Below are positions 57,370 through 64,000 of a stretch of DNA of 64,000 nucleotides, one piece after another (the stretch's first letter is position 1; each line of letters starts with the position of its first letter). Position numbers and translations under genes: made by a program. Origin of the DNA: Oricola sp. (GTDB lineage: Bacteria > Pseudomonadota > Alphaproteobacteria > Rhizobiales > Rhizobiaceae); assembly GCF_022763245.1 (NCBI RefSeq), contig NZ_JALEGV010000041.1, positions 291,223 to 355,222 on the forward strand, given 5' to 3'. The notes under the pieces were generated by a model. That model was not told the DNA's origin, did not search any database, and saw only the letters and a program-made list of their open reading frames with translations.

Positions 57370-57509
57370 GAGTTCAGGACCTTTTCCTGAGCGATCGCGG
57401 CATTTGCCTATGGCAATGACGCGCCGCATTTCCTATGTGACCGCCATACACGTCCGGGGAAGTGGGGCCCGGGACAGCACAGAACTATCCTACGATCAAA
57501 GCGGCGGGA

Positions 57510-58640
57510 ATGTCGAAACAGGATTTTTACGATACACTTGGCGTCGACCGAGGGGCCGATGAAAAGGCGCTGAAAAGCGCCTATCGGAAACTGGCGATGA
57601 AGTATCACCCGGACCGCAACCCGGGCGACAACGACGCCGAGGCGCGCTTCAAGGAAGTCAACGAGGCCTACGAGACGCTGAAGGACCCGCAGAAACGCGC
57701 GGCCTATGATCGTTTCGGCCATGCGGCGTTCGAGAATGGCGGCATGGGCGGTGGCGGCGCCGGTTTCGGCGCGGCCGGCTTCTCCGACATTTTCGAGGAC
57801 ATTTTCGGCGAGATGATGGGCGGCGGACGATCCCGCCGCGGCGCCGGCGGCCGCGAGCGCGGCGCCGACCTGCGCTACAACATGGAGATCACGCTCGAAG
57901 AGGCCTATGCGGGCAAGACCGCGCAGATCCGCGTGCCGTCTTCCATGACCTGCGAGGTCTGCCACGGATCCGGCGCCAAGCCCGGTTCCGAACCGGTCAC
58001 CTGTTCGACCTGCGGCGGCGCCGGCCGCGTGCGCGCCGCCTCCGGCTTCTTCTCCATCGAACGCACCTGTCCGGCCTGCAACGGCCGCGGCCAGACGATC
58101 GAGGATCCCTGCACCAACTGTCACGGCGAAGGCCGGGTCACGCAGGAGCGCTCGCTGTCGGTCAACATTCCCGCAGGCATCGAGGACGGCACACGCATTC
58201 GCCTTGCCGGCGAGGGCGAGGCCGGGTTCCGCAGCGGACCTGCTGGCGACCTCTACATCTTCGTCTCCGTGAAGCCGCACGAATTCTTCCAGCGCGACGG
58301 CTCCGACCTCTATTGCAAGGTGCCGATCTCGATGGTCCAGGCCGCGCTCGGCGGCCATTTCGAGGTCGCGACGATGGACGGCGCCTATACGCGGGTGAAG
58401 GTGCCGGAAGGCACCCAGTCCGGCCGCCAGTTCCGCCTCAAGGGCAAGGGCATGCCGGTGCTGCGCCAGCCGCAGATGGGCGACCTCTACATCCAGATCG
58501 CCGTCGAGACGCCGCAGAACCTGTCCAAGCGCCAACGCGAGTTGCTGCAGGAGTTCGAGGACATCTCCGCCCATGAGAACAGCCCGCAATCGACCGGCTT
58601 CTTCTCGCGCATGAAGGAATTTTTCGGCGGTGGCGACTGA
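57510..58640 (+). CDS. dnaJ: molecular chaperone DnaJ (Hsp40)
   Basis: This 376-residue co-chaperone stimulates DnaK ATP hydrolysis. It has the J domain with YHPDRNPGD (HPD near 35), a Gly/Phe-rich linker ([15 protein letters not shown]), the four CxxCxGxG zinc motifs ([32 protein letters not shown]) and the C-terminal substrate domains. [12 protein letters not shown] at 57510 is the family start. Its last 11 bases overlap pmtA. Confidence 0.96.
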   Translation: MSKQDFYDTLGVDRGADEKALKSAYRKLAMKYHPDRNPGDNDAEARFKEVNEAYETLKDPQKRAAYDRFGHAAFENGGMGGGGAGFGAAGFSDIFEDIFGEMMGGGRSRRGAGGRERGADLRYNMEITLEEAYAGKTAQIRVPSSMTCEVCHGSGAKPGSEPVTCSTCGGAGRVRAASGFFSIERTCPACNGRGQTIEDPCTNCHGEGRVTQERSLSVNIPAGIEDGTRIRLAGEGEAGFRSGPAGDLYIFVSVKPHEFFQRDGSDLYCKVPISMVQAALGGHFEVATMDGAYTRVKVPEGTQSGRQFRLKGKGMPVLRQPQMGDLYIQIAVETPQNLSKRQRELLQEFEDISAHENSPQSTGFFSRMKEFFGGGD

Positions 58641-59280
58641 CGGCCCGCCCACGACCTTGCGGTCCGCTGCGGCGAAAGTGTCCCGCAAGGCCGTGATCAA
58701 GGCGCGCTTCGCCGATCAGGTCCGCTTTTTCGGCTCTCTCCTGCGCGCCCCCCGCGCCGTCGGCGCGATCGCGCCGACCTCCTCGGAGACGGCGCAGCTG
58801 ATGGCCTCCCACATCACCACGGCGTCCGACCTGCCGGTCCTCGAACTCGGTCCGGGAACCGGGGCCATCACCGCGGCCATCCTCGCCACCGGCATTGCGC
58901 CCGGCCGGCTCTTCGCCGTCGAATACTCCGCCGCCTTCTGCCGCCTCCTGAACGAGAAATTCGCCGGCGCGCAGTTCCTGCAGGGCGATGCCTTCGACCT
59001 CGACGCGACGCTGCGCGCCCATCTCGGCGACGCCGCGCCCGAGCGCTTCGATTGCGTGATCTCCGGCCTGCCGCTCTTGAATTTCCCCAAGGAGAAACGC
59101 GTCCAGCTGCTGCACGCCGCGCTTTCGGTGCTGGAACCCGGCCGGCCCTTCGTCCAGTTCTCCTACGGCCTCATCCCGCCCATCGACATCGCTGAACCCG
59201 GCATCGCGGTCACCCGCTCGCGCTGGATCGTGCGCAACGTGCCGCCGGCGCGGGTATGGGTCTATCGCCGCAGGGCCTGA
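58630..59280 (+). CDS. pmtA: phospholipid N-methyltransferase
   Basis: This 216-residue SAM-dependent enzyme methylates phosphatidylethanolamine towards phosphatidylcholine at the membrane. [12 protein letters not shown], the SAM-binding [15 protein letters not shown], then [18 protein letters not shown] and the GLPLLNFP motif match rhizobial PmtA. The GTG start lies within the end of dnaJ (GTGGCGACTGA), so translation is probably coupled. dnaJ-pmtA order is known from rhizobia. Confidence 0.9.
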   Translation: MATDGPPTTLRSAAAKVSRKAVIKARFADQVRFFGSLLRAPRAVGAIAPTSSETAQLMASHITTASDLPVLELGPGTGAITAAILATGIAPGRLFAVEYSAAFCRLLNEKFAGAQFLQGDAFDLDATLRAHLGDAAPERFDCVISGLPLLNFPKEKRVQLLHAALSVLEPGRPFVQFSYGLIPPIDIAEPGIAVTRSRWIVRNVPPARVWVYRRRA

Positions 59281-59317
59281 CCGTCCGACCAGAACCGTCC
59301 GCCTTCCAGGAGCAGCA

Positions 59318-59902
59318 ATGGCCTTCCCGAAAATCCTCGTCTTCGCCGGATCCGTGCGGTCCGGCTCGTTCAACCGGCAACTGGCCGCCGCCGCCGTCAA
59401 GACACTGGCGCTGAGCCAGGCCGAGGTGACGCACATATCGCTTGCCGACTATCCGCTGCCGCTGGTCGACGAGGATCTGAAGAACGAAAAGGGCCCGCCG
59501 GAAAACGCGGTCAAGCTGGCCCGTCTCTTCGCGGCCCATGACGGGCTGTTCCTGGCCTCGCCGGAATACAACGCCTCCATTCCGCCGCTGGTGAAGAATA
59601 CGATCGACTGGATCAGCCTCGTCAAGGCGGATGGCGACACGCCGATCAAGCCTTTCGCCGGGCTGACCGTGGCGCTCGGCGCGGCCTCCAACGGCCGGCT
59701 CGGCGGTATTCGCGGCCTGTACCACCTGCGCGCCGTGATGATGAATGTCGGCACGCAGGTCGTCTCCGAACAGGTCTCCATCCATGCTGCGGCCAAGGCC
59801 TTCGGCGAGGACGGCATGCCGACCGACGAACGCCAGGTTGCCCTCCTCAACAAGACCTGCCGCGCCCTTCTCGACCATTGCACGCCGGGCCGCGGTCGCT
59901 GA
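59318..59902 (+). CDS. NADPH-dependent FMN reductase
   Basis: This 194-residue flavodoxin-fold reductase (ChrR/Azr-like) uses NAD(P)H to reduce FMN, quinones or similar acceptors. FAGSVRSGSFNRQL binds the FMN phosphate, and SPEYNASIPPLVKNTIDW is the family signature. GGAG precedes the ATG. It follows pmtA by 37 bases and may share its transcript. Confidence 0.9.
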   Translation: MAFPKILVFAGSVRSGSFNRQLAAAAVKTLALSQAEVTHISLADYPLPLVDEDLKNEKGPPENAVKLARLFAAHDGLFLASPEYNASIPPLVKNTIDWISLVKADGDTPIKPFAGLTVALGAASNGRLGGIRGLYHLRAVMMNVGTQVVSEQVSIHAAAKAFGEDGMPTDERQVALLNKTCRALLDHCTPGRGR

Positions 59903-59906
59903 GGCG

Positions 59907-60524
59907 GTGTACGCCCTCTATCTGACCCACCCTCAGGTCGAGATCGATCCCGCCAGGCCCGTTCCCGAATGGAGCCTGAGCGCCGAGGGCAGGCGGCGTG
60001 CCGGGATCGTTCGCGCCGCGTCGTGGGTCGGCGAGATCGGGCGCATCGTCTCGAGCACGGAGCGCAAGGCGCTTGAAACGGCCGGCGTGATCGCCGAATG
60101 CGCGGGCCTGCCGGTCGAAGCCGAAGAGCGCATGGGCGAGAACGACCGCAGCGCCACCGGCTTCCTGCCGCCGTCGGAATTCGAGGCCGCCGCCGACCGT
60201 TTCTTCGCTCATCCGCATCTCAGCTTCCGCGGCTGGGAGACCGCAGCCGACGCACAGGCGCGCATCGTCGCCGCCGTCGATGACGCTCTGGCCGCGCACG
60301 ATCCGTCGGTTCCGGTGCTGTTCGTCGGCCATGGCGGCGTCGGGACGCTGTTGAAATGCGCCATTGCGCGCCGGCCGATCGATCGGCGCGAGGATCAGGG
60401 TCCGGGCGGGGGCGGCATGCTCTTCGGCTTCGACCTTGTGAAGCGCCGGTTGCTGTGCGATTGGACGCCCATCGAATCGTTCAAGGACCTGCCATGGATA
60501 GAGCCGCCGCCAGGGACCGCCTGA
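59907..60524 (+). CDS. histidine phosphatase family protein
   Basis: This 205-residue phosphoglycerate-mutase-fold protein probably removes phosphate from a small molecule. The usual N-terminal RHG motif is replaced by YLTHPQV, a variant seen in alphaproteobacterial members, so the nucleophilic histidine is kept but the arginine is not. The second-half [10 protein letters not shown] keeps the second catalytic histidine. The GTG at 59907 follows GAGGC, four bases after the preceding stop. It overlaps pyrF by 31 bases. Confidence 0.82.
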   Translation: MYALYLTHPQVEIDPARPVPEWSLSAEGRRRAGIVRAASWVGEIGRIVSSTERKALETAGVIAECAGLPVEAEERMGENDRSATGFLPPSEFEAAADRFFAHPHLSFRGWETAADAQARIVAAVDDALAAHDPSVPVLFVGHGGVGTLLKCAIARRPIDRREDQGPGGGGMLFGFDLVKRRLLCDWTPIESFKDLPWIEPPPGTA

Positions 60525-61195
60525 TCGTCGGGCTGGACCTTCCGACCGTGAACGAAGCCGAGGCGATGGTCGCTGCGCTCGGCGACACTGTTTCCTTCTA
60601 CAAGATCGGCTATCAGCTCGTCTTCGCGGGCGGGCTGGAATTCGCCCGCGATCTCGCCGCCTCCGGCAAGCGCGTCTTCCTCGACATGAAGCTCCTGGAC
60701 ATCGACAACACCGTGGCCAAGGGCGTCGAGAACATCGCCAGGATGGGCATGACGATGCTGACCGTTCACGCCTATCCCAAGGCGATGGCGGCTGCCGTGC
60801 AGGCCGCCAGTGGGTCGGGTCTCTGCCTTCTGGGCGTGACCGTGCTCACCTCGATGGACGACGCCGATCTGCGCGACGCCGGCTACCAAGACAAGGCGGC
60901 GGATCTCGTGGCCAAGCGCGTCGCCCAGGCCCGTGCATGCGGCATGGGCGGTATCGTCTGCTCGGCCGCCGAATCTGCGCAGGTTCGCTCGATCGTCGGC
61001 CCGGACATGGCCGTGGTCACGCCTGGAATTCGGCCCGCGGGCGCCGCGGCCGGCGATCAGAAGCGTGTCGTCACGCCGGCGGACGCGATCGCCGCCGGAT
61101 CGAGCCACCTCGTCGTCGCGCGTCCCATTGTCGCGGCACCCGATCCCGGGGCGGCGGCGGAAGCGATCCTCACCGAAATGCAATCGGCGCGCTGA
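60494..61195 (+). CDS. pyrF: orotidine 5'-phosphate decarboxylase
   Basis: This 233-residue enzyme makes UMP, the last step of de novo pyrimidine synthesis. The catalytic tetrad motif reads [13 protein letters not shown] (DxKxxD), and the phosphate-binding TPGIRP and VVARPI segments follow. The ATG at 60494 has AAGGACC, overlapping the upstream gene by 31 bases. dnaJ...pyrF-DUF1330 is a conserved rhizobial neighbourhood. Confidence 0.95.
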   Translation: MDRAAARDRLIVGLDLPTVNEAEAMVAALGDTVSFYKIGYQLVFAGGLEFARDLAASGKRVFLDMKLLDIDNTVAKGVENIARMGMTMLTVHAYPKAMAAAVQAASGSGLCLLGVTVLTSMDDADLRDAGYQDKAADLVAKRVAQARACGMGGIVCSAAESAQVRSIVGPDMAVVTPGIRPAGAAAGDQKRVVTPADAIAAGSSHLVVARPIVAAPDPGAAAEAILTEMQSAR

Positions 61196-61217
61196 AGCGC
61201 CGGCCAGGGAGCAGAAC

Positions 61218-61511
61218 ATGGCAAAAGGATACTGGGTTGGCCGGATCACCGTGCACGATCCCGAGCGCTACAAGGACTATGTCGCCACCGCGACGCCGGC
61301 CTATCAGGAATATGGCGCGAAATTCCTCGTGCGCGGCGGTCAGATCTCGGCCGTCGAGGGAGAGGCCCGTCCGCGCAACGTGGTGATCGAGTTCGAGAGC
61401 TACGAGAAGGCGCTGGCCTGCTACAATTCCCCGGCCTACACCGCCGCCCGCAAGATCCGGCAGGAAATCGCCGATGGCGAACTGATCGTGGTGGAAGGCA
61501 CCGAAGGCTGA
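61218..61511 (+). CDS. DUF1330 domain protein
   Basis: This 97-residue protein is one DUF1330 domain, a dimeric alpha-beta barrel. Family landmarks are KGYWVGRITVHDPERYKDY near the start and VVIEFESYEKALACYNSPAY in the second half. No catalytic role is established. AGGGAG lies before the ATG, 22 bases after pyrF. Confidence 0.92.
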   Translation: MAKGYWVGRITVHDPERYKDYVATATPAYQEYGAKFLVRGGQISAVEGEARPRNVVIEFESYEKALACYNSPAYTAARKIRQEIADGELIVVEGTEG

Positions 61512-61522
61512 GCGCTTCGTCT

Positions 61523-62041
61523 TTGCCGCCGGACGTCGTCATCCGGGCGGCAGGCGCGATCGACGTGCCGGCGCTGCACGCCGTGGAGGCGCGGGCGTCT
61601 CGGCTCTTTGCCGATCACGGCTTCCCGCTGGTCGGCGCGGCGCCCTGGCCGATCGACGATTTCGCCGGTTTCTTGCGCGACAACGCCACGCTCGTCGCAA
61701 CGGATGTCGAAAGGCCGGTCGGCTTCGCGGTCTCCGGGCCCGTCGACGACCTCTGGTGGCTGAAGGAACTCTCCGTCGATCCCGATTTCATGGGCCGCGG
61801 CTTCGGCACCGCGCTGATCGAGGCCGTGTGCGCCGAGGCGCGTGGCGCGCAGGTGCGGCGCCTCGGCCTGTCGACATTCCGCGACGTGCCGTTCAACGCG
61901 CCCTTCTACGCCCGGCGCGGGTTTCGCGTCATGAACCCGGATACCGCACCCGAGGCATGGCGGAACCGCTTCGAATCGGAGGTTCCGGACGGCGCCAGCC
62001 GCGCCGATCGCGTGCTCATGATCCGCGAATTGTACACATGA
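61523..62041 (+). CDS. GNAT family N-acetyltransferase
   Basis: This 172-residue acetyltransferase moves an acetyl group from acetyl-CoA to an unknown amine. The acetyl-CoA site is LSVDPDFMGRGFGTALIEAV (V-x-x-x-x-G-R-G-x-G), followed by FYARRGFRVM. The start is uncertain: the TTG at 61523 is the best in-frame candidate just after DUF1330. Confidence 0.85.
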   Translation: MPPDVVIRAAGAIDVPALHAVEARASRLFADHGFPLVGAAPWPIDDFAGFLRDNATLVATDVERPVGFAVSGPVDDLWWLKELSVDPDFMGRGFGTALIEAVCAEARGAQVRRLGLSTFRDVPFNAPFYARRGFRVMNPDTAPEAWRNRFESEVPDGASRADRVLMIRELYT

Positions 62042-62087
62042 CCGGCGATTTTCCTGCGACTTACGTCGGATGTGACCCCGCAGGATG

Positions 62088-62098
62088 TTGCAATGCAG
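62088..62098. promoter_or_regulatory. PhaR-like site upstream of phaZ
   Basis: TTGCAATGCAG matches ten of eleven positions of the TTGCRNYGCAA motif recalled for PhaR, the repressor of polyhydroxyalkanoate granule genes. It lies 84 bases upstream of phaZ. PhaR itself is outside the window. Confidence 0.4.
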
Positions 62099-62181
62099 CG
62101 TCCGAATGTTAACTTTCCTTGCGGTGGAGGGTCACGCCTCGCGCCCGCTATCCGGCCGCGACAGGAAAGGCAGACTGATCG

Positions 62182-63456
62182 ATGTTCTACCACCTCTATG
62201 AAGCAAACCACGCGCTGATGCAGCCCTGGCGGGCCGCCGTGGATGCGACCCGGCTGTTTTTCCGCAATCCCCTGAACCCGATCTCGATGACGCGGGCCGG
62301 ACGCACGGCGGCGGCGTGGTGCGAAGTGTTCGAACGCGCGACGCGGCGCTACGGCAAGCCGGCTTTCGACCTGCCGCAGACCGAGATCGACGGCCAGACC
62401 GTGGATGTGCACGAGAAGGTGATCTGGTCGAAGCCCTTCTGCAACCTGATCCATTTCCGGCGTGAACTGGCCCGGCCGCGCCCGGCCGATCCGAAGGTTC
62501 TCCTGATCGCGCCGATGTCGGGGCACTACGCCACGCTGCTGCGCGGCACGGTGGAGCGGTTCCTGCCGGAAGCCGATGTCTACATCACCGACTGGGTGGA
62601 CGCGCGCTGCGTGCCGCTTTCCGAAGGCCGTTTCGATCTCGACGACTATATCGACTACGTCATCGAGATGCTGCATCTGCTGGGCCCCGAGACGCATATC
62701 GTCGGCGTCTGCCAGCCTTCCGTGCCGGTGCTTGCCGCCGTGGCGCTGATGGAAAGCCGCAACGATCCCAACGTGCCGCTGTCGATGACGTTGATGGGCG
62801 GCCCGATCGACACGCGCTGCAATCCGACGGCGGTCAACGACCTCGCCGAGAAGAAGGACATCGACTGGTTCGAGCGCAATGCCGTCATGCAGGTGCCGCT
62901 CCCCAATCCGGGTTTCATGCGCAAGGTCTATCCGGGCTTCCTGCAGCTGACCGGCTTCATGACGATGAATCTCGATCGTCACCTGATCGCCCAGAAGGAC
63001 TTCTTCATGCATCTGGTGCGCGACGACGGCGATTCGGCGGAGAAGCACCGCGACTTCTATGACGAGTATCTCGCCGTCATGGACCTCACGGCGGAGTTCT
63101 ACCTTCAGACCGTCGAAACCGTCTTCATCGACCATGCGCTGCCGAAGGGCGTGATGACCCATCGCGGCGAACCGGTCGATCCCAAGGCGATCCAGCGTGT
63201 CGCGCTTCTGACCGTCGAGGGAGAGAACGACGACATCACCGGCCGCGGCCAGACGAAGGCCGCCCACGACCTGTGTTCATCGATCCCCGACGCGATGAAG
63301 ATGCATTACGAACAGCCGCGTGTCGGCCATTACGGCGTCTTCAACGGGTCACGGTTCCGCAAGGAGATCGCGCCGCGCATGCTCGATTTCATGCGCGCGC
63401 GCTCGCGATTCGCCGGCGAAAGCGGCAAGCGTGCCGCCGCGACGACCGCCGCCTGA
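62182..63456 (+). CDS. phaZ: intracellular polyhydroxyalkanoate depolymerase
   Basis: This 424-residue enzyme mobilises stored polyhydroxybutyrate. It uses a cysteine nucleophile instead of serine, GVCQPS (C177), with the acid in VEGENDDITG and the histidine in RVGHYGVFNG, as in Ralstonia PhaZa. The start MFYHLYEANHALMQP is typical. There is no signal peptide, as expected for granule enzymes. A strong terminator follows. Confidence 0.94.
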   Translation: MFYHLYEANHALMQPWRAAVDATRLFFRNPLNPISMTRAGRTAAAWCEVFERATRRYGKPAFDLPQTEIDGQTVDVHEKVIWSKPFCNLIHFRRELARPRPADPKVLLIAPMSGHYATLLRGTVERFLPEADVYITDWVDARCVPLSEGRFDLDDYIDYVIEMLHLLGPETHIVGVCQPSVPVLAAVALMESRNDPNVPLSMTLMGGPIDTRCNPTAVNDLAEKKDIDWFERNAVMQVPLPNPGFMRKVYPGFLQLTGFMTMNLDRHLIAQKDFFMHLVRDDGDSAEKHRDFYDEYLAVMDLTAEFYLQTVETVFIDHALPKGVMTHRGEPVDPKAIQRVALLTVEGENDDITGRGQTKAAHDLCSSIPDAMKMHYEQPRVGHYGVFNGSRFRKEIAPRMLDFMRARSRFAGESGKRAAATTAA

Positions 63457-63486
63457 CCGGCAGTCTAGGCAGTCAAAACTCTCCCG

Positions 63487-63514
63487 AAAGGGGCCGCTTG
63501 CGGCCCCTTTTTTG
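63487..63514 (+). terminator. Rho-independent terminator after phaZ
   Basis: AAAGGGGCCGC and GCGGCCCCTTT form an 11-base stem around a tiny loop, followed by further T residues. Confidence 0.9.
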
Positions 63515-63634
63515 TGCCTGGTGCCGCGCGGTAACCATATTGGCAGCTATTGCGACCTTGCCCGTTGTGCAATTCGGCCGGTGCGTTTAACGTTTTGTTA
63601 ACCTTGCTGGTCGGGTCCAGGGGAGCATCGGGTA

Positions 63635-64000
63635 GTGAAAATTTTCGGGACTATTGCCTTGGCGTCGGCCGTCGCCGCCGTCATGTCCGGGGCATCCCTG
63701 GCGGCCGGGTCGATGAAGACCGGCGGTCTGACATCCCAGCCGATCGGCCACTATGATTTCTGCCGCATCTATCGCGAGGAATGCGAGCGCCAGCCCCGCG
63801 CCGTTCGTCCGCTGCATCTCGACAGCGGTTCCTGGAACGCGATCCTCAACATCAACGCCACGGTCAACATGGTGATCGAGCCGAAGAGCGATTTCGACAT
63901 CTACGGCAAGGAAGAGGTCTGGACCTATCCGGAGAGCGCCGGCGACTGCGAGGACTACGTTCTTCTGAAGCGCCAGCTCCTCGTCAACGAGGGCATTCCC
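63635..64000 (+). CDS. transglutaminase-like cysteine peptidase (BTLCP), N-terminal part
   Basis: The first 122 residues are present; the gene runs off the window. A signal peptide (KIFGTIALASAVAAVMSGASLA) precedes the DFCRIYREEC segment and the catalytic-Cys motif SAGDCEDYVLLKRQLL of the bacterial transglutaminase-like cysteine proteinase family. Such periplasmic proteins include LapG, which cleaves large adhesins under c-di-GMP control, but many have other roles. The GTG at 63635 follows GGGAG. Confidence 0.88.
   Translation, partial: MKIFGTIALASAVAAVMSGASLAAGSMKTGGLTSQPIGHYDFCRIYREECERQPRAVRPLHLDSGSWNAILNINATVNMVIEPKSDFDIYGKEEVWTYPESAGDCEDYVLLKRQLLVNEGIP

Overview
The window is high-GC chromosomal DNA from an alphaproteobacterium, most likely of the order Hyphomicrobiales (Rhizobiales). 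The evidence is a rhizobial-type agl alpha-glucoside operon, the gene order dnaK / dnaJ-pmtA / pyrF-DUF1330, a dnaX-ybaB-recR neighbourhood with the SRP RNA gene beside it, a transglutaminase-like cysteine peptidase gene and a Flp pilin. No transposase, integrase, tRNA, rRNA or CRISPR array was seen. The genus cannot be fixed from the sequence alone.

Layout. 0.1-8.1 kb: a LacI-type repressor (aglR) divergent from aglEFGAK, an ABC importer plus cytoplasmic GH13 alpha-glucosidase, with two matching palindromic operators. 8.1-12.0 kb: sugar-acid dehydratase of the IlvD/Edd family, a small membrane protein and pgi, fitting further carbon metabolism. 12-17.3 kb: a membrane acyltransferase and a 1128-residue secreted RTX-type calcium-binding protein made of four copies of a ~238-residue module in A-B-A-B order. 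17.3-25.5 kb: fadD with a LiuR-like operator, a nudC-DUF924-unknown gene cluster, a PPOX flavoprotein, an outer-membrane barrel, a HIT protein and the 4.5S RNA gene. 25.8-30.6 kb: dnaX, ybaB, two membrane proteins, an EamA exporter and recR. 30.6-42.2 kb: a mixed block with a glycosyltransferase-39-like membrane protein, a four-PAS GGDEF-EAL protein, a Flp pilin, a mannose-1-phosphate guanylyltransferase fused to an AGE-type isomerase, and membrane proteins. 42.2-48.4 kb: a 1127-residue GlmS-like amidotransferase/SIS protein, a 514-base gap with two terminator-like hairpins and no gene (possible small RNA), an M20 dipeptidase and a microbial PARG-like hydrolase. 48.4-51.1 kb: a MarR regulator divergent from a 3-hydroxybenzoate 4-monooxygenase, with a near-consensus promoter between them. 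51.2-64 kb: PBP1A, dnaK, an antisense secreted HExxH protein, dnaJ-pmtA, flavin reductase, histidine phosphatase, pyrF, DUF1330, an acetyltransferase, phaZ and a partial BTLCP peptidase.

How the parts fit. The agl genes take up alpha-glucosides, hydrolyse them in the cytoplasm and feed glucose to pgi and acid-sugar routes. FadD and PhaZ release fatty acids and stored polyester. MobA feeds protocatechuate to ring cleavage located elsewhere. The dnaK/dnaJ block links chaperones to membrane phospholipid methylation through an 11-base dnaJ/pmtA overlap. The least explained items are the modular RTX protein, the giant SIS/amidotransferase protein, the tandem hairpins near 46 kb and the antisense HExxH protein between dnaK and dnaJ.
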